Below the pieces are notes generated by a model. It made no database searches. It was given only the letters and a program-made list of their open reading frames with translations, and was not told the origin of the DNA. Below, one piece after another: positions 47,848-55,954 of a stretch of 64,000 nucleotides of DNA; the first letter of the stretch is position 1, and every line of letters begins with the position of its first letter. Origin of the DNA: Bordetella hinzii LMG 13501 (GTDB taxonomy: Bacteria > Pseudomonadota > Gammaproteobacteria > Burkholderiales > Burkholderiaceae_B); contig NZ_LRUJ01000002.1 in NCBI RefSeq assembly GCF_001548475.1, positions 1-64,000 on the forward strand, given 5' to 3'. A program made the translations under genes and the position numbers.

Positions 47848-48702
47848 ATGCAGGCTCTCTGGATGTTGTTGGCATCTGTCATGTTCGCCATCATGGGTTC
47901 GTTCGTGAAGCTGTCGGCTGAGCACGGCGCCTCCCTGGCCCAGGTCGTCCTGTTCCGCGGGCTGCCGTCCATCATCCTGTTGCTGATCTGGGCCCGCGCG
48001 GCGCGCCAGTCCATCGTGCCCAATTCCTGGCGCCTGCACGTCTGGCGCAATCTGTCGGGCGTGACCTCCATGTGGCTGGGCTTTTATGCCATCTCCCATT
48101 TGCCGCTGGCCACGGCCACCAGCCTGAACTACACCGCGCCGCTGTTCATCGCCTGCTGGATGCTGGGCTGGGGCGGGGCGCAGCGCGACCTGGTGCGCAT
48201 CGTGGCCGTGGCGCTGGGTTTCCTGGGCGTCATCGCCGTGTTGCGGCCCAGCATCAACGACGATCAATGGCTGGCCGCGCTGCTGGGGCTGCTGGCCGGC
48301 GCCCTGTCGGCCATCGCCATGATGCAGATCCGCCAGCTGGGGCGGGTGGGCGAGCCGGAGTGGCGCACGGTGCTGTTTTTCTCGCTGGCGGTCTGCCTGA
48401 GCAGTGTGGCCGGTCTGGCCCTGCAGGGTTGGGGCAGCGCCGATCTGATGGGATACTTTGCCCTGGTGGGCGTGGGCACCGCCGGCCTGTTCGGCCAGCT
48501 CGCCATGACGCGCGCCTTCGGCCACGGTTCAGCCCTGCTGACGGCGGCGCTCCAGTACACCACCATTATCTTCGCCGCCTTCATCGGCGTCGGCGTCTGG
48601 GGCGACATGCTCGACAGCCTGGCCTGGGCCGGCATGGGCCTGATCATCGCCGCCGGCCTGCTGTCGGTTTGGCGTACCATGCGGGATCCGGCGCAGGGCT
48701 GA
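47848..48702 (+). CDS. EamA/DMT-superfamily transporter
   Basis: A 284-residue transporter with two EamA repeats. Typical segments are MQALWMLLASVMFAIMGSFV, YTAPLFIACWMLGWGGAQRD and GMGLIIAAGLLSVW. It is the third EamA gene within 5 kb and the fourth in the window. It is divergent from htpX across 172 bases and precedes the sulfurtransferase by 31 bases. Confidence 0.88.
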   Translation: MQALWMLLASVMFAIMGSFVKLSAEHGASLAQVVLFRGLPSIILLLIWARAARQSIVPNSWRLHVWRNLSGVTSMWLGFYAISHLPLATATSLNYTAPLFIACWMLGWGGAQRDLVRIVAVALGFLGVIAVLRPSINDDQWLAALLGLLAGALSAIAMMQIRQLGRVGEPEWRTVLFFSLAVCLSSVAGLALQGWGSADLMGYFALVGVGTAGLFGQLAMTRAFGHGSALLTAALQYTTIIFAAFIGVGVWGDMLDSLAWAGMGLIIAAGLLSVWRTMRDPAQG

Positions 48703-48733
48703 CGTTCTGCGGCCTGTTGTAGAGGAAGCCTCA

Positions 48734-49582
48734 ATGACCATGACCTTGATTTCCGTTGCCGACCTGGCCGCCCGGCTGGGCGAGTCCGACTTGCGGGTTT
48801 TCGATGTGCGCCACGACCTGATGGATCATGCCGTCGGCCCGCGCGCCTACGAGCAGGCGCATATTCCCGGCGCGCGCTACCTGAACCACGAAACCGAGCT
48901 GTCCGCCGCGCGCACGGGCAAGAATGGCCGCCACCCCTTGCCGGATCGCAATCTTGTCGCCGGCCTGATGGCCGCGCATGGCATCAAGCCCGCCACGCTG
49001 GTGGTGGCCTATGACGCCAGCGGCGGCATGTACGCCGCCCACCTGTGGTGGATGCTGCGCTGGATAGGCCATGAGCGCGTGGCCGTGCTCGATGGCGGCT
49101 GGCAGGCCTGGACGGCCGCCGGCCAGCCCACCGAAAGCGGCGCCGCGGTGTCGTTGGCGCCCCTGCCCGGCGTGCAGGCGGCCGAGCCGCTGGGCGGCGC
49201 CGTGGACGCCCAGGCCGTGCTGCAAAACATCCCCACGCAGGCCTTTACCGTGATCGACGCGCGCGCGGCCAACCGCTATCGCGGCGAGGTCGAGCCCATG
49301 GACCCGGTCGCCGGGCACATCCCTGGCGCGCTGAACCGCCCCAACGTCGAAAACCTGACCCCCGAGGGGCGCTTCAAGGATGCCGCGCAGCTGCGCGCCG
49401 AATTCAGCGCCTTGCTGGACGGCCGCGCACCGCAAGCCATCGTGCATCAATGTGGTTCGGGCATCACCGCCTGCCACAATCTGCTGGCCATGGAGATTGC
49501 CGGCCTGGGCGGTTCGCGCCTGTATCCGGGCTCCTGGAGCGAGTGGTGCGCCGACCCGGCGCGGCCGGTCGCCAGGGGCTGA
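48734..49582 (+). CDS. sseA: 3-mercaptopyruvate/thiosulfate sulfurtransferase
   Basis: A 282-residue tandem rhodanese. The inactive N-terminal domain is about residues 5-130; the catalytic C-terminal domain carries Cys240 in HQCGSGITAC, a loop typical of mercaptopyruvate sulfurtransferases (CGSGVTA in E. coli SseA). It transfers sulfur from 3-mercaptopyruvate to acceptors such as cyanide or thiols. It follows the EamA gene and ends at a hairpin at 49599-49625. Confidence 0.9.
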   Translation: MTMTLISVADLAARLGESDLRVFDVRHDLMDHAVGPRAYEQAHIPGARYLNHETELSAARTGKNGRHPLPDRNLVAGLMAAHGIKPATLVVAYDASGGMYAAHLWWMLRWIGHERVAVLDGGWQAWTAAGQPTESGAAVSLAPLPGVQAAEPLGGAVDAQAVLQNIPTQAFTVIDARAANRYRGEVEPMDPVAGHIPGALNRPNVENLTPEGRFKDAAQLRAEFSALLDGRAPQAIVHQCGSGITACHNLLAMEIAGLGGSRLYPGSWSEWCADPARPVARG

Positions 49583-49598
49583 GGCCCGCGCCATGACG

Positions 49599-49620
49599 AC
49601 GGCCCCGAGGGGCCGTTTTC
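49599..49620 (+). terminator. Terminator after the sulfurtransferase gene
   Basis: ACGGCCCC and GGGGCCGT pair perfectly around GA, followed by TTTCTTT. It lies between the convergent sulfurtransferase and HD genes. Confidence 0.78.
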
Positions 49621-49631
49621 TTTGGGGCGCG

Positions 49632-50198
49632 TCAGGCGGCGATCAGCCGGGGGCGCTCGGACACGCTCGAGGCCAGTTCGAGAAAATGGGCCAGCGAGCC
49701 GGTCGTCATGTTGGGGGACTTGGCCAGGTCATCCCAGCGGCGCAGGCGTATGGCGTCGGGCGCTCCCGGCAGGGCGGCGAAATCCATGGCCTGCCCGGCA
49801 TCGAAGCTGCCGCCCTGCAGATTGAGGCTGCGCCGCGAATCCTCGGACAGCATCAGGGCGTAATCGGGCTCGACATAGCAGAGATAACGCTTGGCTTCCA
49901 CGTGCAGGCGGATGGGGTCGAGCACGCGGGCGCCGAACAGCCCGCGCAGAAAGGGCAGCACGAAGTACTGGTGCTTGTCGTCCACGCCGCGCAGCGTGGG
50001 CGTCTCGGGATGGTCGGCGATGAGATGGCCGAGGTCGTGCAGCAGGCAGGCTGTCACCAGATGGGCCGAGGCGCCGGCCTGCTCGGCCAGCGTGGCGGTC
50101 TGCAGGGCGTGCTTGAGATGGCTGACGGGTTCGCCGTCATAGATACGATGGCCGCGCTCAAGGAATACTTGTTCGATATCGTAGAGGCTCAAGGGCAT
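49632..50198 (-). CDS. PhnZ/TmpB-like HD-domain protein
   Basis: A 188-residue HD protein like the mixed-valent diiron oxygenases acting on hydroxyphosphonates. Signs are Tyr20 and Glu23 in IYDGEPVSHLKHALQTA (Y-x2-E, then His30), the HD pair His54-Asp55 in LLHDLGH and a later HVEAKRYL histidine. In PhnZ the matching Tyr and Glu contact the second iron/substrate region and distinguish oxygenases from ordinary HD phosphatases. The expected reaction is oxidative C-P cleavage of a 1-hydroxyphosphonate to an acid and phosphate. No other phosphonate gene is adjacent, so the role is an inference. Confidence 0.75.
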   Translation of the reverse strand: MPLSLYDIEQVFLERGHRIYDGEPVSHLKHALQTATLAEQAGASAHLVTACLLHDLGHLIADHPETPTLRGVDDKHQYFVLPFLRGLFGARVLDPIRLHVEAKRYLCYVEPDYALMLSEDSRRSLNLQGGSFDAGQAMDFAALPGAPDAIRLRRWDDLAKSPNMTTGSLAHFLELASSVSERPRLIAA

Positions 50199-50305
50199 GG
50201 CAGTCTCCCCGGTTGATCCGCGCGCCAGAAGGGAGGATCAGTAGACCAAAGGCTCTTGACCGTTTGATGACAGATATAAAAACCGTCTCGCCGGCCGGGC
50301 GGGCA

Positions 50306-50331
50306 GAAAAAAGCCCGGCCGAAGCCGGGCT
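50306..50331 (-). terminator. Terminator of the Rieske oxygenase gene
   Basis: On the minus strand AGCCCGGC-TTCG-GCCGGGCT is followed by five T residues: a perfect 8-base stem with the very stable UUCG tetraloop. It separates the oxygenase from the HD gene downstream. Confidence 0.92.
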
Positions 50332-50348
50332 GGTGGGGCGGGCAGGGA

Positions 50349-51500
50349 TCAGCCGCCTTGCTCGTCCATGATGCGGCGGTACCATTCATGGAAGTGCTGC
50401 ATGCCGTCTTCCATGGGGGACTGGTAGGGGCCGGCTTCGTTGACGCCGCGCTCCATCAGGGCTCGGCGGCCGGCGTCCATGCGTTCGGCGATTTCGTCAT
50501 CCTCGACCGCCGTCTCCATATAGGCCGCGCGCTGCGCTTCGACGAATTCGCGCTCGAAGGCGACGATCTCCTCGGGATAGTAGAACTCGACCACGTTGAC
50601 GGTTTCCTGTGGGCTCTTGGGGTAGAGCGTGGACAGGACCACGACGTGCGGGTAGAGCTCGATCATATGGGTCGGGAAGTAGGTGACCCACACGGCGCCG
50701 AAGTCGGGCGCCTGGCCGGCGCGGAAAGCCAGCAGGCGGTCGTGCCACTGGCGATAGACGTCCGAGCCCGGCTGGGCCAGCGCCTGGTGCACACCCACCT
50801 TTTGCAGGCTGTACCAGTCGTTGAACTCCCAGCTCAGGTCATCGCAGGTGACAAAGCGCCCCAGGCCGGGATGGAACGGCCCGACGTGGTAGTCCTCCAG
50901 ATAGACCTCGATGAAGGTCTTCCAGTTGTAGTTGCACTGATGCACCTCGACGTGGTCGAGCACATAGTCGCCGAAGTCGAACTCGGGTCGCGCGAATAGC
51001 GGCGCCATGTCGGCGGCAGGGTCGCGCGGGCCTTCGAACAGCAGGCCATGGCAATCGCGCAGGCGAAAGCGCTGCAGATTCATGCAGGGCGTGGCATCGA
51101 ACTGGGGGGCGCCCAGCAATTCGCCGCGATTGTTGTAGGTCCAGCGGTGCAGCGGGCAGACGATGTTGCCGCCGGTGCCTTGCAGGGAGCCGCTGGTGTT
51201 GACGTTGCCGCTGACGTTGCCGGTTTCGCCGCCCAGCATCAAGGCCTGGCGGTGGCGGCAGACATTTGAGATGAGTTCTACGCCGTTCTGGTTGCGAACC
51301 AGAACGCGCCCTCCGTTCTCCTGAACCAGGGTACGCCAATCCCCGATCTCGGGCACGAGCTTTTCGTGGCCGACATACAAGGAGGATTGCTTGAAAATGA
51401 GTTCTTGCTCGCGCGCAAAGCGGGCTTCGTCGAAATAGGCGCTTACCGGAAGCTGGGTGCGAGCTGGCACGACATGTGCCATCCGACCAATGTCGGTCAT
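50349..51500 (-). CDS. Rieske non-heme iron oxygenase, alpha subunit-like
   Basis: A 383-residue ring-hydroxylating-type oxygenase. The Rieske ligands are CRH (81-83) and CPLH (115-118). The 31 residues between the two motifs are about twice the usual 15-17, with a Gly/Asn/Ser-rich insert of about 17 residues. The mononuclear iron site is in EVYLEDYHVGPFHPG. It could hydroxylate or demethylate an aromatic or quaternary amine; the substrate is unknown. No reductase or ferredoxin gene is next to it. It is a single gene with its own terminator. Confidence 0.87.
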   Translation of the reverse strand: MTDIGRMAHVVPARTQLPVSAYFDEARFAREQELIFKQSSLYVGHEKLVPEIGDWRTLVQENGGRVLVRNQNGVELISNVCRHRQALMLGGETGNVSGNVNTSGSLQGTGGNIVCPLHRWTYNNRGELLGAPQFDATPCMNLQRFRLRDCHGLLFEGPRDPAADMAPLFARPEFDFGDYVLDHVEVHQCNYNWKTFIEVYLEDYHVGPFHPGLGRFVTCDDLSWEFNDWYSLQKVGVHQALAQPGSDVYRQWHDRLLAFRAGQAPDFGAVWVTYFPTHMIELYPHVVVLSTLYPKSPQETVNVVEFYYPEEIVAFEREFVEAQRAAYMETAVEDDEIAERMDAGRRALMERGVNEAGPYQSPMEDGMQHFHEWYRRIMDEQGG

Positions 51501-51639
51501 GATTCCCTCCGCTCGGATGAAAAAGCCAGGACGGGGGAAGGCATTCCTTGTTTAGCCCTCAGTCCGTGCTGGCGCGAAGAAAAATCGGACTGGCCGATCC
51601 CAAACGGAGAATTGTACCCCATCCCCAAGCCAGGGGGGA

Positions 51640-52644
51640 TCAAACCAGCCGGCGCGTAAGTCGATGTTGCCGCAAGGCCCAGACCATGGCGGCCGACAGG
51701 CAGAACACCAGTATCGCCACCAGCGGCAGGCGCCAGGCCGCCCCGGTATCGCGGGCCGCCAGGCCGGCGCGTTGCGCCAGGTCCAGGAGCACCGGATGGA
51801 CCAGGTAGACCCCGAAGGTCAGCGGGGCCAGCGCCGGCAGCCGGGGCAAGGCCGGCGTATCCACGAACCACTGGAAGGCCGCCAGCGACATCAGCGGCAC
51901 GGTCAGGCTGAAGTAATCGTAGAAATACAGGTTCAGGGCCTGGGCGTTCGACAGCCAGGCCACACCGCCCGCCGTGAGGGCGATGCCGGCCAGCAGCAGC
52001 AGCCCGGGCCGCGGAATCCGCCACTCGCCCTCGAAAATCATGCGCCCGGCGATGAAGTACCCCAGGTAGGGCAGGAACCAGGTCAGGAAAAACCCCGGCG
52101 CCGCGTCCAAGGCCTGGCGATAGAGCGTATCCAGGATGGCCACGCCCAGGATGCCCACGACCCAGAGCTTGCGGCCGGCCACGCTGCTGCGCGCGTAGAG
52201 CAGCCGCACCACGGGCGCGAACAGATACAGGCCCACGATCATGTACAGATACCAGAGGTGATAGTAGGGCCGGCCCTCGGCCACTTTGCGCGGCCAGAAG
52301 GAAAAATCGAAATAGCCCGCGTCCCAGCGCGCCAGCGTCGTGGTCCACAGCAGGTAGAACAGGGTCCAGAAAACGAGCGGCGCCTGGATGCGCGCCAGGC
52401 GCCGCTGGTAGAACTCGCGCGGGGGCAGGCTGCGCCGCGGATCCAGCAGCAGGGCGCCGCTGATCATCACGAAAACGGGCACGCACCAGCGCACGGCCGA
52501 GTCATACAGGTTGGCGACCAGCCAGCCCTGGCTGGCATAGATGGCGGGATCGGATACGGTTTGCGCGGCGCTGTGCAGCATGACCACGGCGAAAGCGGCC
52601 AGCCAGCGCGCCGCGTCCAACCGTTCGAAACGGGCAGGGGACAT
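51640..52644 (-). CDS. Membrane acyltransferase (OafA/WecH-type, acyltransferase 3)
   Basis: A 334-residue integral membrane O-acyltransferase with about ten helices. The family opening is ARFERLDAARWLAAFAVVMLHSAAQ, with the catalytic histidine in MLHSA, followed by CVPVFVMISGALLLDPRRSL. It resembles WecH/YiaH, which O-acetylates enterobacterial surface glycans. A surface-polysaccharide acetylation role is likely but the acceptor is unknown; no glycan genes are adjacent. It is a lone gene. Confidence 0.87.
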   Translation of the reverse strand: MSPARFERLDAARWLAAFAVVMLHSAAQTVSDPAIYASQGWLVANLYDSAVRWCVPVFVMISGALLLDPRRSLPPREFYQRRLARIQAPLVFWTLFYLLWTTTLARWDAGYFDFSFWPRKVAEGRPYYHLWYLYMIVGLYLFAPVVRLLYARSSVAGRKLWVVGILGVAILDTLYRQALDAAPGFFLTWFLPYLGYFIAGRMIFEGEWRIPRPGLLLLAGIALTAGGVAWLSNAQALNLYFYDYFSLTVPLMSLAAFQWFVDTPALPRLPALAPLTFGVYLVHPVLLDLAQRAGLAARDTGAAWRLPLVAILVFCLSAAMVWALRQHRLTRRLV

Positions 52645-52805
52645 GGCGCTCCGGTAGGGGTGAGGCGCCCGACGACGCCATTGTCATCACCTTATCAGCG
52701 CGTCCGTCCGTCCCTGTATCGACCGGTTAAGGGGTGTGTGCCGGGGTGAGCCGCCTGCCGGAGGCGGCCCGTGCGCCCGGAAGAGTTTGTTGCAAAAACA
52801 GGGCC

Positions 52806-53777
52806 TTATTGCAGGGCCACATTGGCCTGCTTGACCAGTTGCTGGATGATGGGCTGCTCGCTGGCGATCTGGGCCAGCAGTTCGTCGGCGCGGCCCGAGC
52901 GCGGGTCGATGCCCATGTCCAGCATCTTGGCGCGCACGGTTTCGTCCTTGAGCGTGTTCTGCAGGGCTTGCTGCAGGCGCGCCAGCACCTCGGGCGGCGT
53001 GCCCTTGGGCGCCACGAAGCTGAACCAGGCGCTCATGTCGAACTTGGGGTAGCCCTCTTCGGCCAGGGTGGGCAATTGCGCCTCGGAAGGCAGGCGAGTC
53101 TTGCTGGTGATGCCGAAGACATGGATCTTGCCCGCCTTGGCCTGCGGCATGCCGGTGGCCACCATGTCGAAGAAGATGTCCACGTCGCCGCTGATGAGCG
53201 CGGGCAGGGCCTGGGTCGCTCCCTTGAACGGCACGTGCAGGATGTCCACGCCCGCCTGCTCCTTGAATAGTTCGCCGGCCAGGTGCGAGGACGTGCCCGG
53301 GCCGAAGCTGGCGAAAGTCAGCTTGCCGGGATGCTGCTTGGCATAGGCCACCAGTTCGCCGGTGTTCTTGAAGGGCTGTTTCGGGCTGGACAACAGCACC
53401 AGGGGCCCGATGCCGACCATGCCGATGGGGGCGAAGCCATCGGGATCGTAGGGCAGGGATTTGTATAGGAAGCGGTTGGTGACCAGGGTGGAGTTGGTCG
53501 CCATCAGGATAGTGTAGCCGTCGGGCTGTTCGCGCGAGACATAGGCCGCGCCGATGGTGGTGCCCGCGCCGGCCTTGTTTTCGACGATCAGGCTTTGGTT
53601 CAGGTCCTTGCCCATGCGCTCGGCCAGGATGCGGGTCAGGACGTCGGTGGCGCCGCCGGCCGGGAAGGGCGAAATGACCTTGATGGGACGGCTGGGATAG
53701 GTGTCGGCCAGGGCTGGGGCGCAGGCGGCGCCGGCCAGCAGGGCGGCCAGGCAGAAATTGAAGGTGCGACGGAACAT
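52806..53777 (-). CDS. Bug-family tripartite tricarboxylate transporter receptor
   Basis: A 323-residue periplasmic binding protein of the Bug (TctC) family, which is greatly expanded in Bordetella. After the signal peptide (MFRRTFNFCLAALLAGAACA) come YPSRPIKVISPFPAGGATDV, NKAGAGTTIGAAYVSREQPD and GTSSHLAGELFKEQAGVDIL, all family marks. It captures a carboxylate for a TctAB permease or acts as a sensor; there is no tctA or tctB here, so it is an orphan. It diverges from an IclR regulator that probably controls it. Confidence 0.93.
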   Translation of the reverse strand: MFRRTFNFCLAALLAGAACAPALADTYPSRPIKVISPFPAGGATDVLTRILAERMGKDLNQSLIVENKAGAGTTIGAAYVSREQPDGYTILMATNSTLVTNRFLYKSLPYDPDGFAPIGMVGIGPLVLLSSPKQPFKNTGELVAYAKQHPGKLTFASFGPGTSSHLAGELFKEQAGVDILHVPFKGATQALPALISGDVDIFFDMVATGMPQAKAGKIHVFGITSKTRLPSEAQLPTLAEEGYPKFDMSAWFSFVAPKGTPPEVLARLQQALQNTLKDETVRAKMLDMGIDPRSGRADELLAQIASEQPIIQQLVKQANVALQ

Positions 53778-53825
53778 GATTTTTCCCTTGATACCAGAGG
53801 GCTTTCGCTTGAAGCCGGAATGTTA

Positions 53826-53848
53826 TAAATTCCGATATACGGAATTTA
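53826..53848. promoter_or_regulatory. Candidate IclR operator
   Basis: TAAATTCCG and CGGAATTTA pair perfectly around ATATA: 9-base arms, in the AT-rich gap between the divergent Bug and iclR-like genes. Another AT-rich segment follows at 53850-53872. Position and symmetry point to the IclR-type protein as the binder. Confidence 0.68.
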
Positions 53849-53891
53849 ATTTTGTAATTCGAAATTCAAATATAAAAACCCACGGCCCGAA

Positions 53892-54680
53892 ATGCAACCA
53901 ATTTCCGACACCTCAGGCCCGGCGCGGCGCAAACGGCAAGCCGGCGGGGCCGGGGCCGACTCGCCCGACTTCATCACCGCGCTGGCGCGCGGCCTGGATG
54001 TGCTGCGCTGTTTCCGGCTGGGGCCGCAAACCCTGGGCAACCAGGAGCTGGCCCGCCTGACCGGGTTGCCCAAGCCGACGATCAGCCGCATCACTTTCAC
54101 GCTGACCGAGCTCGGTTATCTGCGGTATCACGCGGATACCGGCAAATACTCGCCCGGCCATGCCGCGCTGGCGCTGGGCTTCGGGCTGCTGGCCGGGCTG
54201 GCCATCCGCGATCTGGCCAAGGCCGACATGACCGCGCTGGCCGCGGAGACCGGCGCGGCCGTGGCGCTGGGCACGTTCGATGGCGACGCCATGGTCTATG
54301 TCGAAGCCATCCATGGTTCCTCGGCGCTCTACCTGCGCTTGCCCGTCGGTTATCGGGCCAGCCTGGACACGGCCATGGGCCGGGCCTATCTGGCGGCGCT
54401 GGAGGCGCCGGCACGCCAGACGCTGGCTGCTGGCGCGGGCATCGCGGCGCGGGTGGTGGACGAAGCGGTGCGCGACCGCGAGGCCACCGGCTGTTGCTTT
54501 GCCATCGGGCAATGGCAGTCCGGCATCAATGCCGCGGCCATCGCATTCAGCGCCTTGACCGGGGAGGGCCTGTTCGTGCTGAGCTGCGGCGGCCCGGCCG
54601 CCTTGCTGCCCGAGGCCGTGCTGCGCGAGCGCGTGGCCCCGGCCCTCAAACGGATCGCAGGACGGCTTAGCGGCGGCTGA
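53892..54680 (+). CDS. IclR-family transcriptional regulator
   Basis: A 262-residue IclR-type regulator. The N-terminal winged helix (about residues 25-85) includes [20 protein letters not shown] and [20 protein letters not shown]; the C-terminal effector domain includes [20 protein letters not shown]. The family senses aromatic or organic acids. It is divergent from the Bug receptor with 114 bases between, so control of that receptor by its ligand is likely. Confidence 0.93.
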   Translation: MQPISDTSGPARRKRQAGGAGADSPDFITALARGLDVLRCFRLGPQTLGNQELARLTGLPKPTISRITFTLTELGYLRYHADTGKYSPGHAALALGFGLLAGLAIRDLAKADMTALAAETGAAVALGTFDGDAMVYVEAIHGSSALYLRLPVGYRASLDTAMGRAYLAALEAPARQTLAAGAGIAARVVDEAVRDREATGCCFAIGQWQSGINAAAIAFSALTGEGLFVLSCGGPAALLPEAVLRERVAPALKRIAGRLSGG

Positions 54681-54754
54681 CGCGAGGCATTACGCTATCT
54701 CGTACAATTCAGGATTGCCCGATCAATCCTTCCCGCGCCGTCCCGGAGACCCGC

Positions 54755-54991
54755 TTGGCCTCATCACCTCTGCCCCAAGATTTCGAAACCGCCCTGGCCG
54801 AGCTGGAGGCCCTGGTGCAGGCCATGGAAAACGGCTCGCTGCCGCTGGAGCAGTCGCTGGCGGCCTACCGGCGCGGCGTGGAGCTCACCCGTATCTGCCA
54901 GGAACGGCTGTCGCAGGCCGAGCAGCAGGTCAAGGTGCTCGAAGGTGAATTGCTGCGCCCCTTGCAGCCGGGCGCCCTGGACGACGAATAG
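54755..54991 (+). CDS. xseB: Exodeoxyribonuclease VII small subunit
   Basis: A 78-residue XseB. The family core [40 protein letters not shown] and [13 protein letters not shown] is complete. It starts with TTG at 54755, with CGGAGA eight bases before. It pairs with XseA (not in the window) to degrade single-stranded DNA. It is followed after 8 bases by ispA, the arrangement seen in E. coli and many relatives. Confidence 0.95.
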   Translation: MASSPLPQDFETALAELEALVQAMENGSLPLEQSLAAYRRGVELTRICQERLSQAEQQVKVLEGELLRPLQPGALDDE

Positions 54992-54999
54992 AGCCTCGG

Positions 55000-55911
55000 A
55001 TGAAGCAACCCCATCTCGCCTGTGCCGATTGGCTGCGCGAACGCGCCGACCATATCGAGCAGGTACTCGAAGAACTGATGCCCGCGGCCGACGCTGCGCC
55101 CGCGCGCCTGCATGAGGCCATGCGCTATGCCGTCCTGGGCGGCGGCAAGCGTGTGCGCGCGGCCCTGGTCTATGCGGCCGGGCAGGCCTGCCCGGTCAAT
55201 GGCAGCGTGCTGGCCATCGAGGCCTCCATGGACCGCGCGGCGGCCGCGGTCGAACTGATCCACGCCTACTCGCTGGTGCACGACGACCTGCCCTGCATGG
55301 ACGATGACACGCTGCGCCGCGGCCGTCCGACCACGCATGTGCAATTCGACGAAGCCACGGCCATGCTGGCCGGCGACGCCTTGCAGCCCCTGGCTTTCGA
55401 ACTGCTGGCCGGCATGCCCATCGCGCCCGCGCTCGTGGTCCAGGCCACCCAGGTGCTGGCCCGAGCGGCCGGCAGCCTGGGCATGGCGGGCGGCCAGGCC
55501 ATTGACCTGCACAGCGTGGGCAAGACGCTCAGCCGCGACGAATTGCAGACCATGCACAGCATGAAGACCGGCGCCATGCTGGCCGCCAGCGTGACGCTGG
55601 GCGGCATCGTGGCCGGCGCCAGCTCGTCGGCGCGCCAGGCGCTGGACAGCTATGCCCAGGCCATGGGCCTGGCCTTCCAGGTCGTGGACGACATCCTGGA
55701 TGTGACGGCCGACAGCGCCCGCCTGGGCAAGACGCCGGGCAAGGACGCCGTCGAGAACAAACCCACCTATGTGTCGCTCCTGGGCCTGGACCAGGCGCGC
55801 GAACTGGCCGAAGAGCTGCGCCGGGCCGCCCACTTGGCCTTGGGGCCCCTGGGCGACTCGGGCGCGCGGCTGGCCCAGCTCGCTGATTTCATTGTGCTAC
55901 GCGATCGTTGA
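55000..55911 (+). CDS. ispA: Farnesyl diphosphate synthase
   Basis: A 303-residue short-chain polyprenyl synthase. The first aspartate-rich motif is in LVHDDLPCMDDDTLRRGRP and the second in FQVVDDILDVT; GGGKRVRAALV binds the allylic chain region. The two extra residues in the first motif match type II bacterial farnesyl diphosphate synthases. It makes farnesyl diphosphate from isopentenyl and dimethylallyl diphosphate. It sits between xseB and dxs in the conserved isoprenoid operon. Confidence 0.96.
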   Translation: MKQPHLACADWLRERADHIEQVLEELMPAADAAPARLHEAMRYAVLGGGKRVRAALVYAAGQACPVNGSVLAIEASMDRAAAAVELIHAYSLVHDDLPCMDDDTLRRGRPTTHVQFDEATAMLAGDALQPLAFELLAGMPIAPALVVQATQVLARAAGSLGMAGGQAIDLHSVGKTLSRDELQTMHSMKTGAMLAASVTLGGIVAGASSSARQALDSYAQAMGLAFQVVDDILDVTADSARLGKTPGKDAVENKPTYVSLLGLDQARELAEELRRAAHLALGPLGDSGARLAQLADFIVLRDR

Positions 55912-55954
55912 ACACCGCGGCGCCGGATGGCGCGGATAACCACTCAAGCTTCAA

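Noticed and set aside
49632-51500. Rieske oxygenase and HD gene as one operon
   Set aside because: A near-perfect UUCG terminator lies between them, so I treat co-transcription as unproven and record only a possible functional link.
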